From an uncultured Prosthecobacter sp. (lineage in GTDB: Bacteria > Verrucomicrobiota > Verrucomicrobiia > Verrucomicrobiales > Verrucomicrobiaceae), in the NCBI GenBank assembly GCA_937941745.1, contig CALDGV010000201.1, forward strand, positions 1-5,169: 5,169 nucleotides of DNA. The letters are read 5' to 3'. A program made the position numbers and the translations under genes. Positions 1-5,169 of the stretch are shown in pieces; position 1 is the first letter of the stretch, and every line of letters starts with the position of its first letter. The notes beneath the pieces were generated by a model. That model saw nothing but the letters and a program-made list of their open reading frames with translations. It did no database searches and was not told where the DNA came from.

Positions 1-34
1 AATGTTTCCTTTTCGCAAAAAACGTCCCCCTTGG

Positions 35-63
35 TTGACGACTGGACCAAAACTTTTTACTCT
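35..63 (+). promoter_or_regulatory. Possible sigma-70-like promoter
   Basis: TTGACG at 35-40 matches five of six bases of the consensus -35 box. A 17-base spacer follows, then TACTCT at 58-63, which keeps the important T, A and final T of a -10 box but not the middle bases. Transcription would start near 70 and meet the terminator at 175-210, giving an RNA of roughly 140 bases. The -10 box is weak and such matches arise by chance, so this is a hypothesis. Confidence 0.3.
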
Positions 64-174
64 GGCACATCGCCGTCGGGCCGGTTTCCTGACGCTGATC
101 ACAGAGTTGCAGCTTCTAGCTTCGACTTTCGTGCCAAACGGTCCTCACTGTTGTTGGTTGCTGGATCGCCAAAC

Positions 175-210
175 AGACCCTCTGGCTCGCAGGCCAGAGG
201 GTCTTTTGTT
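175..210 (+). terminator. Rho-independent terminator
   Basis: A perfect 12-bp inverted repeat (175-186 pairing with 193-204) encloses a six-base loop TCGCAG. The 3' arm runs directly into a T-rich tract, TTT then GTT (205-210). The stem is GC-rich at its centre and ends with AGA/TCT. The T tract is on the + strand; the opposite side has only a short T run, so the signal points rightward. It stops 63 bases before the permease start, so it either ends a transcript from the left or acts as an attenuator for the permease. Confidence 0.85.
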
Positions 211-248
211 AGATACCAGTTTACGACACTGTTCTCGTCGTGCCGCAA

Positions 249-264
249 CCATGCTAAAGCATGG
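249..264 (+). repeat. Small hairpin before the permease start
   Basis: CCATGC at 249-254 and GCATGG at 259-264 form a perfect 6-bp stem around the tetraloop TAAA, ending nine bases before the chosen ATG at 274. It occupies the place where a ribosome binding site would be expected, and no purine-rich Shine-Dalgarno sequence is present there. It might affect translation initiation or be an operator half-site pair; it is short enough to be chance. Confidence 0.4.
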
Positions 265-273
265 CTCCCAATC

Positions 274-1125
274 ATGGTTCCGAGACGCGAAGAATATCTC
301 CTCACCCTTTCTTCTATTGGCTGGCTGATGGCATTCTTTGCCATCCCGGTTTTCATCACTTTGGCATTGGCCTTTCGTGAAAGTGATCCCCGTGGAGGTG
401 TTGGAGATGCTTGGACCCTCGACTCCGTCCGTCAGTTGGCAGACTCGAATTATGCGAAGCTCTTCATCAGGACATTGGCAATAAGCCTGATCGTGACAAC
501 TGCATGCTTTGCCATCGCTCTGCCGGTAGCCTGGTTCATGGCGCGATGTCGTCCGAGGTGGCGGCATGTCATCCTGATGTTGGTCATTTTGCCCTTTTTA
601 TCCAACTTCATCATCCGGATCTTCGCTTGGAAGTCTCTGCTGCATCCTGAAGGAGCCATGAAGCAGCTTCTGGTTTGGCTGAGGTTGGCTGGGGACGATG
701 TACTGCTCTTGAACAACCCTGCTGCAGTGGTTGTGGTCATGATTTACACACAGCTGCCGTTCGCGATCCTGCCCCTGTTTGCGGCAGCCGAGAAGTTCGA
801 CTTTCAACTGCTGGATGCCGCTCGGGACCTTGGAGCAGGTCCTTGTCAGAGTTTTTGGCGAGTTTTCGTTCCTGGCATCCGCCAGGGGGTGATCTCTTCG
901 CTGCTCATGGTCTTTGTATGCTCGCTTGGACAGTATGTCATTCCTCAATTGGTGGGAGGAGCGGGGGATGAACTGGTGGGAAACAAAATCGTGCAACGTG
1001 CCTTTACCGACAGAAACCTGCCGCTGGCATGTGCACTCGCCGGAGCTCTGCTGCTTTTCGTGCTAGGAATTTGTGGGGCTGGGCGCCTTTGGAAAGGGGG
1101 GAGATCAGCTCCAGCAAGCATTTAG
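274..1125 (+). CDS. ABC transporter permease, PotB/CysU-type
   Basis: An inner-membrane permease subunit of a binding-protein-dependent ABC importer, most like the spermidine/putrescine PotB branch. The 283-residue length is close to E. coli PotB. Six hydrophobic segments can be placed at about residues 14-34, 67-90, 98-120, 149-171, 203-225 and 250-270. The cytoplasmic EAA loop that docks the ATPase is at about 181-202, reading DAARDLGAG followed by a downstream VFVPG. Family-like stretches include GWL near residue 16, LPF with N-x-x-IRI near 106-116 and LPF near 161. The ATG at 274 was chosen because it puts the first membrane helix at the PotB-like position; the frame is open back to ATG 31, but those extra 81 residues look like translated non-coding sequence. 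No Shine-Dalgarno is visible. No ATPase, PotC or PotD gene follows, only the convergent ptsH, so partners must lie to the left or elsewhere. The substrate cannot be told from the permease alone; polyamine is a family-based guess. Confidence 0.88.
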   Translation: MVPRREEYLLTLSSIGWLMAFFAIPVFITLALAFRESDPRGGVGDAWTLDSVRQLADSNYAKLFIRTLAISLIVTTACFAIALPVAWFMARCRPRWRHVILMLVILPFLSNFIIRIFAWKSLLHPEGAMKQLLVWLRLAGDDVLLLNNPAAVVVVMIYTQLPFAILPLFAAAEKFDFQLLDAARDLGAGPCQSFWRVFVPGIRQGVISSLLMVFVCSLGQYVIPQLVGGAGDELVGNKIVQRAFTDRNLPLACALAGALLLFVLGICGAGRLWKGGRSAPASI

Positions 1126-1171
1126 GATAAGATCTTTTGAAGGTCCTTAGCTTGAGATGAGGCGATTTTGC

Positions 1172-1444
1172 CTACTCCACGTCACCGAAGCCAGAATTTA
1201 CCAACTCTTCGAGATCTGACATGGCTTCCTGGGCATCAATGCCTTCGGTGGTGAGCTTGATCTGTTCGCCCTTGCCTGCGGCAAGCATCATCAGTCCCAT
1301 GATGCTTTTGCCGTTCACGGGCTCGTCATCCTTCTCCACCCAGATGTCACACTTGTACTTGCTGGCGCGCTTCACAAACTGCGCGGCAGGACGGGCGTGG
1401 AGGCCCATCTTGTTGCGGATCGTGAGGTCTTTGGTGAACATCAT
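1172..1444 (-). CDS. ptsH: HPr phosphocarrier protein
   Basis: Small cytoplasmic phosphocarrier of the phosphoenolpyruvate-sugar phosphotransferase system, 90 residues, the usual family length. The active-site motif GLHARPA is at residues 14-20 with the phosphoryl-accepting His at 16 (His15 in standard numbering). The regulatory serine motif KSIMG is at 46-50 with Ser47 equivalent to Ser46, the target of HPr kinase/phosphorylase. Both sites are intact, so the protein could serve in phosphotransfer and in regulation. The reading frame begins with two ATG codons; either may be used, and starting at the second gives canonical numbering. Upstream is CTGACCTCC, with no Shine-Dalgarno. The start lies 33 bases after the hprK stop on the same strand, so co-transcription with its kinase is likely. 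No Enzyme I (ptsI) follows; the next gene is the convergent permease 46 bases away. Whether a full sugar-transporting PTS exists cannot be judged here. Confidence 0.95.
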   Translation of the reverse strand: MMFTKDLTIRNKMGLHARPAAQFVKRASKYKCDIWVEKDDEPVNGKSIMGLMMLAAGKGEQIKLTTEGIDAQEAMSDLEELVNSGFGDVE

Positions 1445-1477
1445 GGAGGTCAGTGCGGCACTATGGCTGCCTTATTA

Positions 1478-2446
1478 TCAACCTAATTGATCTTGCGCCA
1501 TCTTTTTTAGCAGCCTTTGATCAAACTCAACGGCGCTGTTGTAGCCGAAGGCGCGCAGCTTGTAGTTCAACGCCGCCAGTTCGATGAGGCCGGCCACGTC
1601 ACGCCCAGGTGCAACGGGTAGTTCTACCTGGGCAATCTGAAGACCGAGGATGTCCACCGTCTTGTCCTCCTTGCCGATGCGTTCCAGGTCCTCCGAGTCC
1701 TTCACGTGCACAAGTTTGACGATGAGGTCGAGGCGCTTGCTAAGGCGGACGGAGCCGACACCGAAGAGCGCGGCCACGTTCAGGATGCCAAGGCCGCGGA
1801 TTTCGATCATGTCGCGAGTCATCTCAGGCGCCGTCCCGACGACCTCGCGATCTTCGATGTTTCGCAGACGCACAGCATCATCGGCAACGAGGCTGGCTCC
1901 GCGCTGGAGCAGGCCGATGACGCTCTCACTCTTGCCGCTGCCACTGTCACCAAGGATCAGGACGCCGATGCCCTGCACATCGACAAGGCATCCATGCAAG
2001 GTCTGGGTGGCGGCAAAAGCGGTGTCGAGCTTGATTGTCGCCAGATTCAGGAATTTCATCGTCAGCATGCTAGTCTGGAAAACGGAGATGCCGGCCTCGT
2101 TGGCGATCTGAACAAGATCTTCAGAGAGTCGGTGCCCGCGCGCGACGATGAGGCAGGGGATTTCCCATGAGCATAGCTGGCTAAAGCGTGCGGCCCGCAA
2201 CTTTGGCTCAAGTGAATCCAGGAAGGACAGCTCCGAATTGCCAATGACCTGTACCCGCTTGTAGGCAAAATAGGAAAAGAAGCCCGACAGAGCCAATCCT
2301 GGGCGGTTGACGGAAGGTTCGAGGATCTTTCGTGTGAAGCCCACCTCGGACCCTACCACCTTCAACTTCAGAGCTTTCTCGTTCTGCGCGAAAAACTCCC
2401 CAACCGTGATTGAGGACGGGCGCTTGACCTTGGTGGGTGGTGGCAT
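1478..2446 (-). CDS. hprK: HPr kinase/phosphorylase
   Basis: Bifunctional enzyme that phosphorylates HPr on its regulatory serine using ATP or pyrophosphate, and removes the phosphate by phosphorolysis. It has 322 residues, normal for the family. The N-terminal domain (about 12-140) is the variable HprK_N fold. The catalytic domain follows: conserved HG at 151-152, P-loop GDSGSGKS at 166-173, the acidic pair in VADD at 187-190, the family signature EIRGLGILN at 215-223 and the C-terminal PGRDVA at 280-285, which lies in the region coupling kinase and phosphorylase activity. All expected motifs are intact. The start is ATG at 2446; upstream is CTACCGCCGTT, with no Shine-Dalgarno. It follows ispH by 73 bases and precedes ptsH by 33 bases on the same strand. 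In Firmicutes HprK drives CcpA-dependent catabolite repression; in Gram-negative lineages the pair often works with an incomplete PTS and its targets differ. Confidence 0.95.
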   Translation of the reverse strand: MPPPTKVKRPSSITVGEFFAQNEKALKLKVVGSEVGFTRKILEPSVNRPGLALSGFFSYFAYKRVQVIGNSELSFLDSLEPKLRAARFSQLCSWEIPCLIVARGHRLSEDLVQIANEAGISVFQTSMLTMKFLNLATIKLDTAFAATQTLHGCLVDVQGIGVLILGDSGSGKSESVIGLLQRGASLVADDAVRLRNIEDREVVGTAPEMTRDMIEIRGLGILNVAALFGVGSVRLSKRLDLIVKLVHVKDSEDLERIGKEDKTVDILGLQIAQVELPVAPGRDVAGLIELAALNYKLRAFGYNSAVEFDQRLLKKMAQDQLG

Positions 2447-2519
2447 AACGGCGGTAGCTGAATTAAACGCGGGTTCTCGAATACGAAAATCTGTACTTTC
2501 GCCCTACTAAGTGGCAGCT

Positions 2520-3767
2520 TCAGATGCCGGCTGCACGACGCACCTCATCGCTGCTCACACCGCGCAGGGCGAAAACGCGAAGAATCGTATCTTCAATGAG
2601 GTTGTTGGGGCAGGAAGCTCCTGCCGTGATGCCAATCACGATGGGGCTGCTGGTGTCGGCCAGCTTGCCTGAGTAGCTTGTCTTCTCCGTTTTGAGGTGC
2701 AGGTCAAAGTGGACGATCTGTTCCAAGTTCTGCAGGCAATCTGCCGTGCGGATAAAGAAGGTCGGAAGCTGCTGTTCCCCAATCTCCACCAGATGAGTGG
2801 TGTTGGAACTGTTGTAGCCCCCGACGACAAGAAGCATGTCCAGCGGCTGTTTCAGGAGGTGAAAAAGCCCGTCCTGACGGTCCTGGGTGGCACCGCAGAT
2901 CGTGTCGAAGACCTGAAAGTTTTCGGCGCTGCCATGGTCACGGTCCTCGATGGCTTTTTTCAACCTGCGTTGAATTTCCTCGGTCTCGGACTTGAGCATG
3001 GTGGTCTGATTGGCCACACCGATGCGCTGGAGATGGAGGTCCGGATCGAAACCCGCCGAGCAGGCGCTGGCAGCGCTAAAACGTTTCAGGAATGCCTCAC
3101 GGTCGCCACCCTTGCGGATGTAGTCGCAGACAAAATCCACGTCAGCGAGCGTCAGAATGACAAGATAGTGGCCATTTCCGTCATCGCCCATGGCCCTGGA
3201 AGAAGTCGCCCGGGTTTCTTCATGGCTTGCCTTGCCATGGATGATGGAGGTGAAACCGCCTTTGGCATAGCCTCGAACGCGCTTCCAGACGCTCATCACG
3301 TCTCCGCAGGTCGTGTCAACGACCATGCAGCCGCGAGAGGAAATGAGCTTCATCAGGTTTGTCTCCGCACCAAACGCGGGAACGATCACGACATCCTCAC
3401 TGGTGAGCTTGGCTACCTCCTCCTCATGGCTGCCAACTGGAATGCTGACGATTCCCATTTCCGTGAGCTGGCGGTTCACTTCAGGGTTGTGGATGATCTC
3501 TCCGAGCAGAAAAACCCGCTTGTCGGAGAATACGCGACGAGCTGCATAGGCCAGATCGATCGCCCGCTCAACGCCGTAGCAGAATCCAAACTCCTTCGCG
3601 AGTCGGACGGTCGTGTTGCCGATGTTCAGAATGTTCCCGTTCGCACGGATGGTTTCCACCAATGGACTCCGGTAATGGGTTTCCACCTCGGCCTGGACGC
3701 GTGCCATGACTTCAGGCGTGCGAACATTGACTTTTCGAGGTGCATTGGGAGCGGTTGAGGCAGTCAT
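2520..3767 (-). CDS. ispH: 4-hydroxy-3-methylbut-2-enyl diphosphate reductase, long form
   Basis: Last enzyme of the MEP pathway: a cytoplasmic iron-sulfur reductase that converts HMBPP to isopentenyl and dimethylallyl diphosphate. The three cluster cysteines are visible in FGFCYGVERAI (Cys63), DTTCGDV (Cys154) and DTICGATQDRQ (Cys291). Substrate-site residues can be matched by motif to E. coli: His93 in EIIHNPE, His183 and Glu185 in ASHEET, Thr255/Thr256 in NQTT, Ser320 and Asn322 in YNSSNTT, and Ser385 in GASCPN. At 415 residues it is about 100 longer than E. coli IspH (316), resembling the cyanobacterial/plastid-type length: about 50 extra residues before the first cysteine plus inserted segments around 190-245. 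The ATG at 3767 was kept because the N-terminal extension looks like ordinary protein, but Met21 is an alternative. No Shine-Dalgarno is evident (CCGCACCCTTTC precedes the ATG). It lies 153 bases after the transpeptidase gene and 73 before hprK. Confidence 0.94.
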   Translation of the reverse strand: MTASTAPNAPRKVNVRTPEVMARVQAEVETHYRSPLVETIRANGNILNIGNTTVRLAKEFGFCYGVERAIDLAYAARRVFSDKRVFLLGEIIHNPEVNRQLTEMGIVSIPVGSHEEEVAKLTSEDVVIVPAFGAETNLMKLISSRGCMVVDTTCGDVMSVWKRVRGYAKGGFTSIIHGKASHEETRATSSRAMGDDGNGHYLVILTLADVDFVCDYIRKGGDREAFLKRFSAASACSAGFDPDLHLQRIGVANQTTMLKSETEEIQRRLKKAIEDRDHGSAENFQVFDTICGATQDRQDGLFHLLKQPLDMLLVVGGYNSSNTTHLVEIGEQQLPTFFIRTADCLQNLEQIVHFDLHLKTEKTSYSGKLADTSSPIVIGITAGASCPNNLIEDTILRVFALRGVSSDEVRRAAGI

Positions 3768-3920
3768 GAAAGGGTGCGGTTACAAGAAATTCAGCGGTCA
3801 CAGTCGTCGGGAAAGCTCCCCAGACAAGTCAAAGGAGGCCAGGCACCTTGGCCATGACCTCCCTGAATCGAAAAATCAGATCAGCCAGGGCAGGCAAAGC
3901 GGCTCCAGCTGAAAACCTGA
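3768..3920. other. Gap between L,D-transpeptidase and ispH
   Basis: The 153 bases contain no convincing gene. This is the longest gap among the minus-strand genes and the natural place for an ispH promoter. A good -35-like TTGACT occurs on the minus strand (3832 down to 3827), but no acceptable -10 box sits at the right distance. A 5-bp inverted repeat, GGCCA (3837-3841) with TGGCC (3849-3853), surrounds a 7-base loop; it lacks a T tract and is not a clear terminator. No strong terminator for the transpeptidase gene was found. Confidence 0.5.
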
Positions 3921-4544
3921 TCAATAGGTGTAGATTTTGCCTTTCGCGGCATCCTCAAACACCTTTGGGCTCATCATGTAGCTGTCTGGAGGATCAGCCA
4001 GGGTGGAGTCATCGAGGACAGGCAGTGTCTTGCCAATCGTGGCATCTTCAGGATGGCTGGATGCGATGATAAGCGGTGTGCCGACACGAACCATATTGAA
4101 GATTTTCTGCGCACTTTTGATGGGAAGCCGAACGCAACCGTGGGTGCAAGGATAGGGTTTCACCCAGCCCCAGTGCATTCCGTAGGCGCTTTTGAACTCC
4201 ATCCAGAAGGTCATCGGGTAGCCTGCTCCGGGGCTGCTCTGCCTGCGGCGGTGGGCCTGCTTGCTGTAGATGCTGAAGGTGCCATGTGGCGTGGGCGTGC
4301 TGGCAGTGCCGACCGAGCACGGCGAGGCAAGCAGGACTTCGTTTCCCTGGACGACGTAGATGCGCTGGGCGCTCGTGCTGAGCTTGACCTTCACGGCCGC
4401 AGGGTTGGTGACCGCCTTGGCTGGCGGATCGAAGCTGGGCGAGAATCGTGCACTGGTCTTTTTGGTGACGCAGCTGCTCATGGAGGCAGCCACAAGCAGA
4501 AGTGCGCTAGCTTGGAGGAATCGACGTAGAGACTGAGATTTCAT
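3921..4544 (-). CDS. L,D-transpeptidase (YkuD domain), probable lipoprotein
   Basis: Cell-wall enzyme of the YkuD family, 207 residues, expected outside the inner membrane, where such enzymes form L,D crosslinks in peptidoglycan or attach proteins to it. The N-terminus has arginines at 7-8, a hydrophobic core about 12-21 and a candidate lipobox SMSSC with Cys25, a likely signal-peptidase-II site, although Met at -3 is not the preferred residue. The YkuD domain spans about 51-162: KVKLSTSAQRIYVVQG at its start, then TPTPHGTFSI (82-91), a usual pre-catalytic element. The catalytic motif is THGCVRL at 134-140 with nucleophile Cys137 and His135; the upstream His is probably His124 in YGMHWGW. Only nine residues separate His124 from Thr134, shorter than the 14-17 usually quoted. 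A second cysteine, Cys133, lies near the nucleophile. A weak AGGA lies about ten bases before the ATG. The SDR gene is 84 bases upstream. Confidence 0.88.
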   Translation of the reverse strand: MKSQSLRRFLQASALLLVAASMSSCVTKKTSARFSPSFDPPAKAVTNPAAVKVKLSTSAQRIYVVQGNEVLLASPCSVGTASTPTPHGTFSIYSKQAHRRRQSSPGAGYPMTFWMEFKSAYGMHWGWVKPYPCTHGCVRLPIKSAQKIFNMVRVGTPLIIASSHPEDATIGKTLPVLDDSTLADPPDSYMMSPKVFEDAAKGKIYTY

Positions 4545-4628
4545 GGGGCGGCAGTCCTAGCACGCCCCCGAACCCGCTCCACCGTTTTTTGGACTCAGCT
4601 GGCCCTGGCCTGACCTGCTTTTTGAGGG

Positions 4629-5169
4629 TTAGCGCAGGTTGACTGCTCCGCCATCGATTGGATAGGCGCTGCCCGTGATGAAGCTGGCTTCATCACTGCA
4701 CAGGTAAAGGGCCAGTGCGGCGATTTCGTCAGGCTTGGCCATGCGGCCGATCGGCTGGGCTTCGCTCAGTTTCTGAAACATTTCAGCCTCCTGGCCTGGG
4801 TAGGTGGCGGCCAGGTAGCCATCCACAAACGGGGTGTGCACTCTCGCCGGGCAGATGCAGTTGCAGCGGATGCCCTTTTTGATGAAGTCCTTGGCGATGG
4901 AATAAGTCATCATGAGCACGGCTCCCTTGGTCATGGAGTAGGCGAAGCGGTCGGCGAGGCCCATTTGAGCGGCGATGCTGCACATGTTCAGCACCACTCC
5001 ACCGCCTTGGGCCACCATGCGTTCCACGGCCGCCTGGGCGCATAGATGAACCCCCTTGATGTTCACCTGATAGAGACGGTCGAGGTCAGCTTCGCTGGTC
5101 GTCAAAACAGTGCCAATATGGGCGATTCCGGCGTTGTTCACAAGAATGTCCAGCTTGGGCAGACGAGTG
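4629..5169 (-). CDS. SDR family oxidoreductase, 5' end outside the window
   Basis: C-terminal part (179 visible complete codons plus stop) of a classical short-chain dehydrogenase/reductase, an NAD(P)-dependent cytoplasmic oxidoreductase. The frame is open through the window edge with LPKLDILVNNAG, so the GTG at 5139-5141 is an internal Val codon and not the start. The missing N-terminal part should carry the TGxxxGIG cofactor motif. Visible elements, numbered from the Val of VNNAG as 1: NNAG at 2-5, Asn27 in QVNIKG, catalytic Ser55 in CSIAA, Tyr68 and Lys72 in YSMTK, the CPARVHTPF substrate/cofactor loop at 97-105, and a C-terminal FITGSAYPIDGG. All four catalytic residues (Asn, Ser, Tyr, Lys) are present. 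The CPARVHTPFVDGYL stretch and IGRMAKPDEIA recall SDRs annotated as sugar-acid (2-keto-3-deoxy-L-fuconate type) or general alcohol dehydrogenases; the substrate is not determinable. No convincing terminator follows the TAA before the transpeptidase gene. Confidence 0.92.
   Translation of the reverse strand, partial: TRLPKLDILVNNAGIAHIGTVLTTSEADLDRLYQVNIKGVHLCAQAAVERMVAQGGGVVLNMCSIAAQMGLADRFAYSMTKGAVLMMTYSIAKDFIKKGIRCNCICPARVHTPFVDGYLAATYPGQEAEMFQKLSEAQPIGRMAKPDEIAALALYLCSDEASFITGSAYPIDGGAVNLR

Larger units (their letters stand above)
1..273. other. Non-coding region upstream of the ABC permease
   Basis: No convincing gene lies in these 273 bases. Open frames run across them, but the translations have no recognisable domain and pass straight through a strong terminator hairpin, which argues against coding. 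The region holds a possible sigma-70-like promoter near 35-63, a near-ideal rho-independent terminator at 175-210 and a 6-bp hairpin at 249-264 just before the permease start. I looked for tRNA, SRP RNA and RNase P RNA signatures and for common riboswitch cores and recognised none. It could be a short non-coding transcript, an attenuated leader of the permease gene, or the 3' trailer of a gene to the left of the window. The sequence alone does not decide between these. Confidence 0.6.

Noticed and set aside
31..273. N-terminal extension of the permease to ATG 31
   Set aside because: The 81 extra residues are not membrane-permease-like, cross the terminator hairpin, and would place the first helix far later than in PotB relatives.
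2..328. Open frame of 108 codons starting at the left edge
   Set aside because: It runs through the terminator hairpin and into the permease gene in another frame, and its translation resembles no protein family I know.
1126..1171. Bidirectional terminator between the converging permease and ptsH genes
   Set aside because: Only short palindromes are present (AAGATCTT at 1129-1136 and a 4-bp AGGC/GCCT stem at 1160-1173), without a stable stem plus T tract.
1650..2170. Two overlapping + strand open frames of about 150 codons
   Set aside because: Both are antisense to the catalytic domain of hprK and show arginine/serine-rich or low-complexity translations with no family resemblance.
2697..3758. 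Long open frame of 353 codons on the + strand
   Set aside because: It lies entirely antisense to ispH, whose cysteine and substrate motifs are intact; the translation has no recognisable domain and results from codon bias of the real gene.
3804..3832. Minus-strand promoter for ispH based on TTGACT
   Set aside because: The -35 match is good, but with a 17-base spacer the -10 would read CGACGA, and nearby spacings are no better.
3860..3915. Terminator after the L,D-transpeptidase gene
   Set aside because: On the minus strand a TTTTT run follows an AGCC...GGCT pairing of only 4 bp with a 14-base loop; too weak to call.
4053..4529. Open frame of 158 codons on the + strand
   Set aside because: Antisense to the L,D-transpeptidase gene, whose catalytic motif is clear; no independent coding evidence.
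4575..4626. Hairpin followed by T5 on the + strand between the transpeptidase and SDR genes
   Set aside because: The GGCC-rich repeat pairs only with bulges and there is no + strand gene to terminate; probably chance.
5139..5141. GTG as the start codon of the SDR gene
   Set aside because: The codon is the Val of the conserved LDILVNNAG segment and the frame stays open to the window edge, so the true start is outside.

Overview
The window carries six protein-coding genes and one strong rho-independent terminator. The best fit is a Gram-negative-type bacterium of the Verrucomicrobia/Planctomycetes (PVC) assemblage, more likely Verrucomicrobia. The reasons are an HPr kinase/HPr pair next to a Gram-negative-style lipoprotein L,D-transpeptidase, a long-form IspH of 415 residues, an SDR resembling ones I associate with planctomycete/verrucomicrobial genomes, moderately high GC, and start codons without Shine-Dalgarno sequences. 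This placement is inference from protein character, not from a marker gene.

Layout. Positions 1-273 are non-coding as far as I can judge. They hold a possible promoter (about 35-63), a very clear 12-bp-stem terminator reading rightward (175-210) and a small hairpin (249-264). Next, on the + strand, comes one PotB/CysU-type ABC transporter permease (274-1125). It has no ATPase, second permease or binding protein beside it in the window. Everything to its right is on the - strand. In the order of transcription (right to left) these are: a 5'-truncated short-chain dehydrogenase/reductase (4629-5169), a lipoprotein L,D-transpeptidase (3921-4544), ispH (2520-3767), hprK (1478-2446) and the HPr gene ptsH (1172-1444). 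The permease and ptsH converge across a 46-bp gap.

How they work together. IspH makes the last step of the MEP isoprenoid pathway. HprK and HPr form a regulatory phosphorylation pair: HprK phosphorylates and dephosphorylates the serine in HPr's KSIMG motif, and HPr also keeps the His that accepts phosphate from PTS Enzyme I. They sit 33 bp apart, so are probably one transcript, possibly with ispH 73 bp upstream. The L,D-transpeptidase acts on the periplasmic cell wall, and the SDR is a metabolic enzyme whose N-terminal cofactor motif lies outside the window. Neither shows a firm functional link to the others.

Nothing here amounts to a new multi-gene system. The points most worth a second look are the unexplained promoter-terminator segment at the left end, the orphan permease, the five consecutive starts without a convincing ribosome binding site, and the short His-to-Cys spacing in the transpeptidase.
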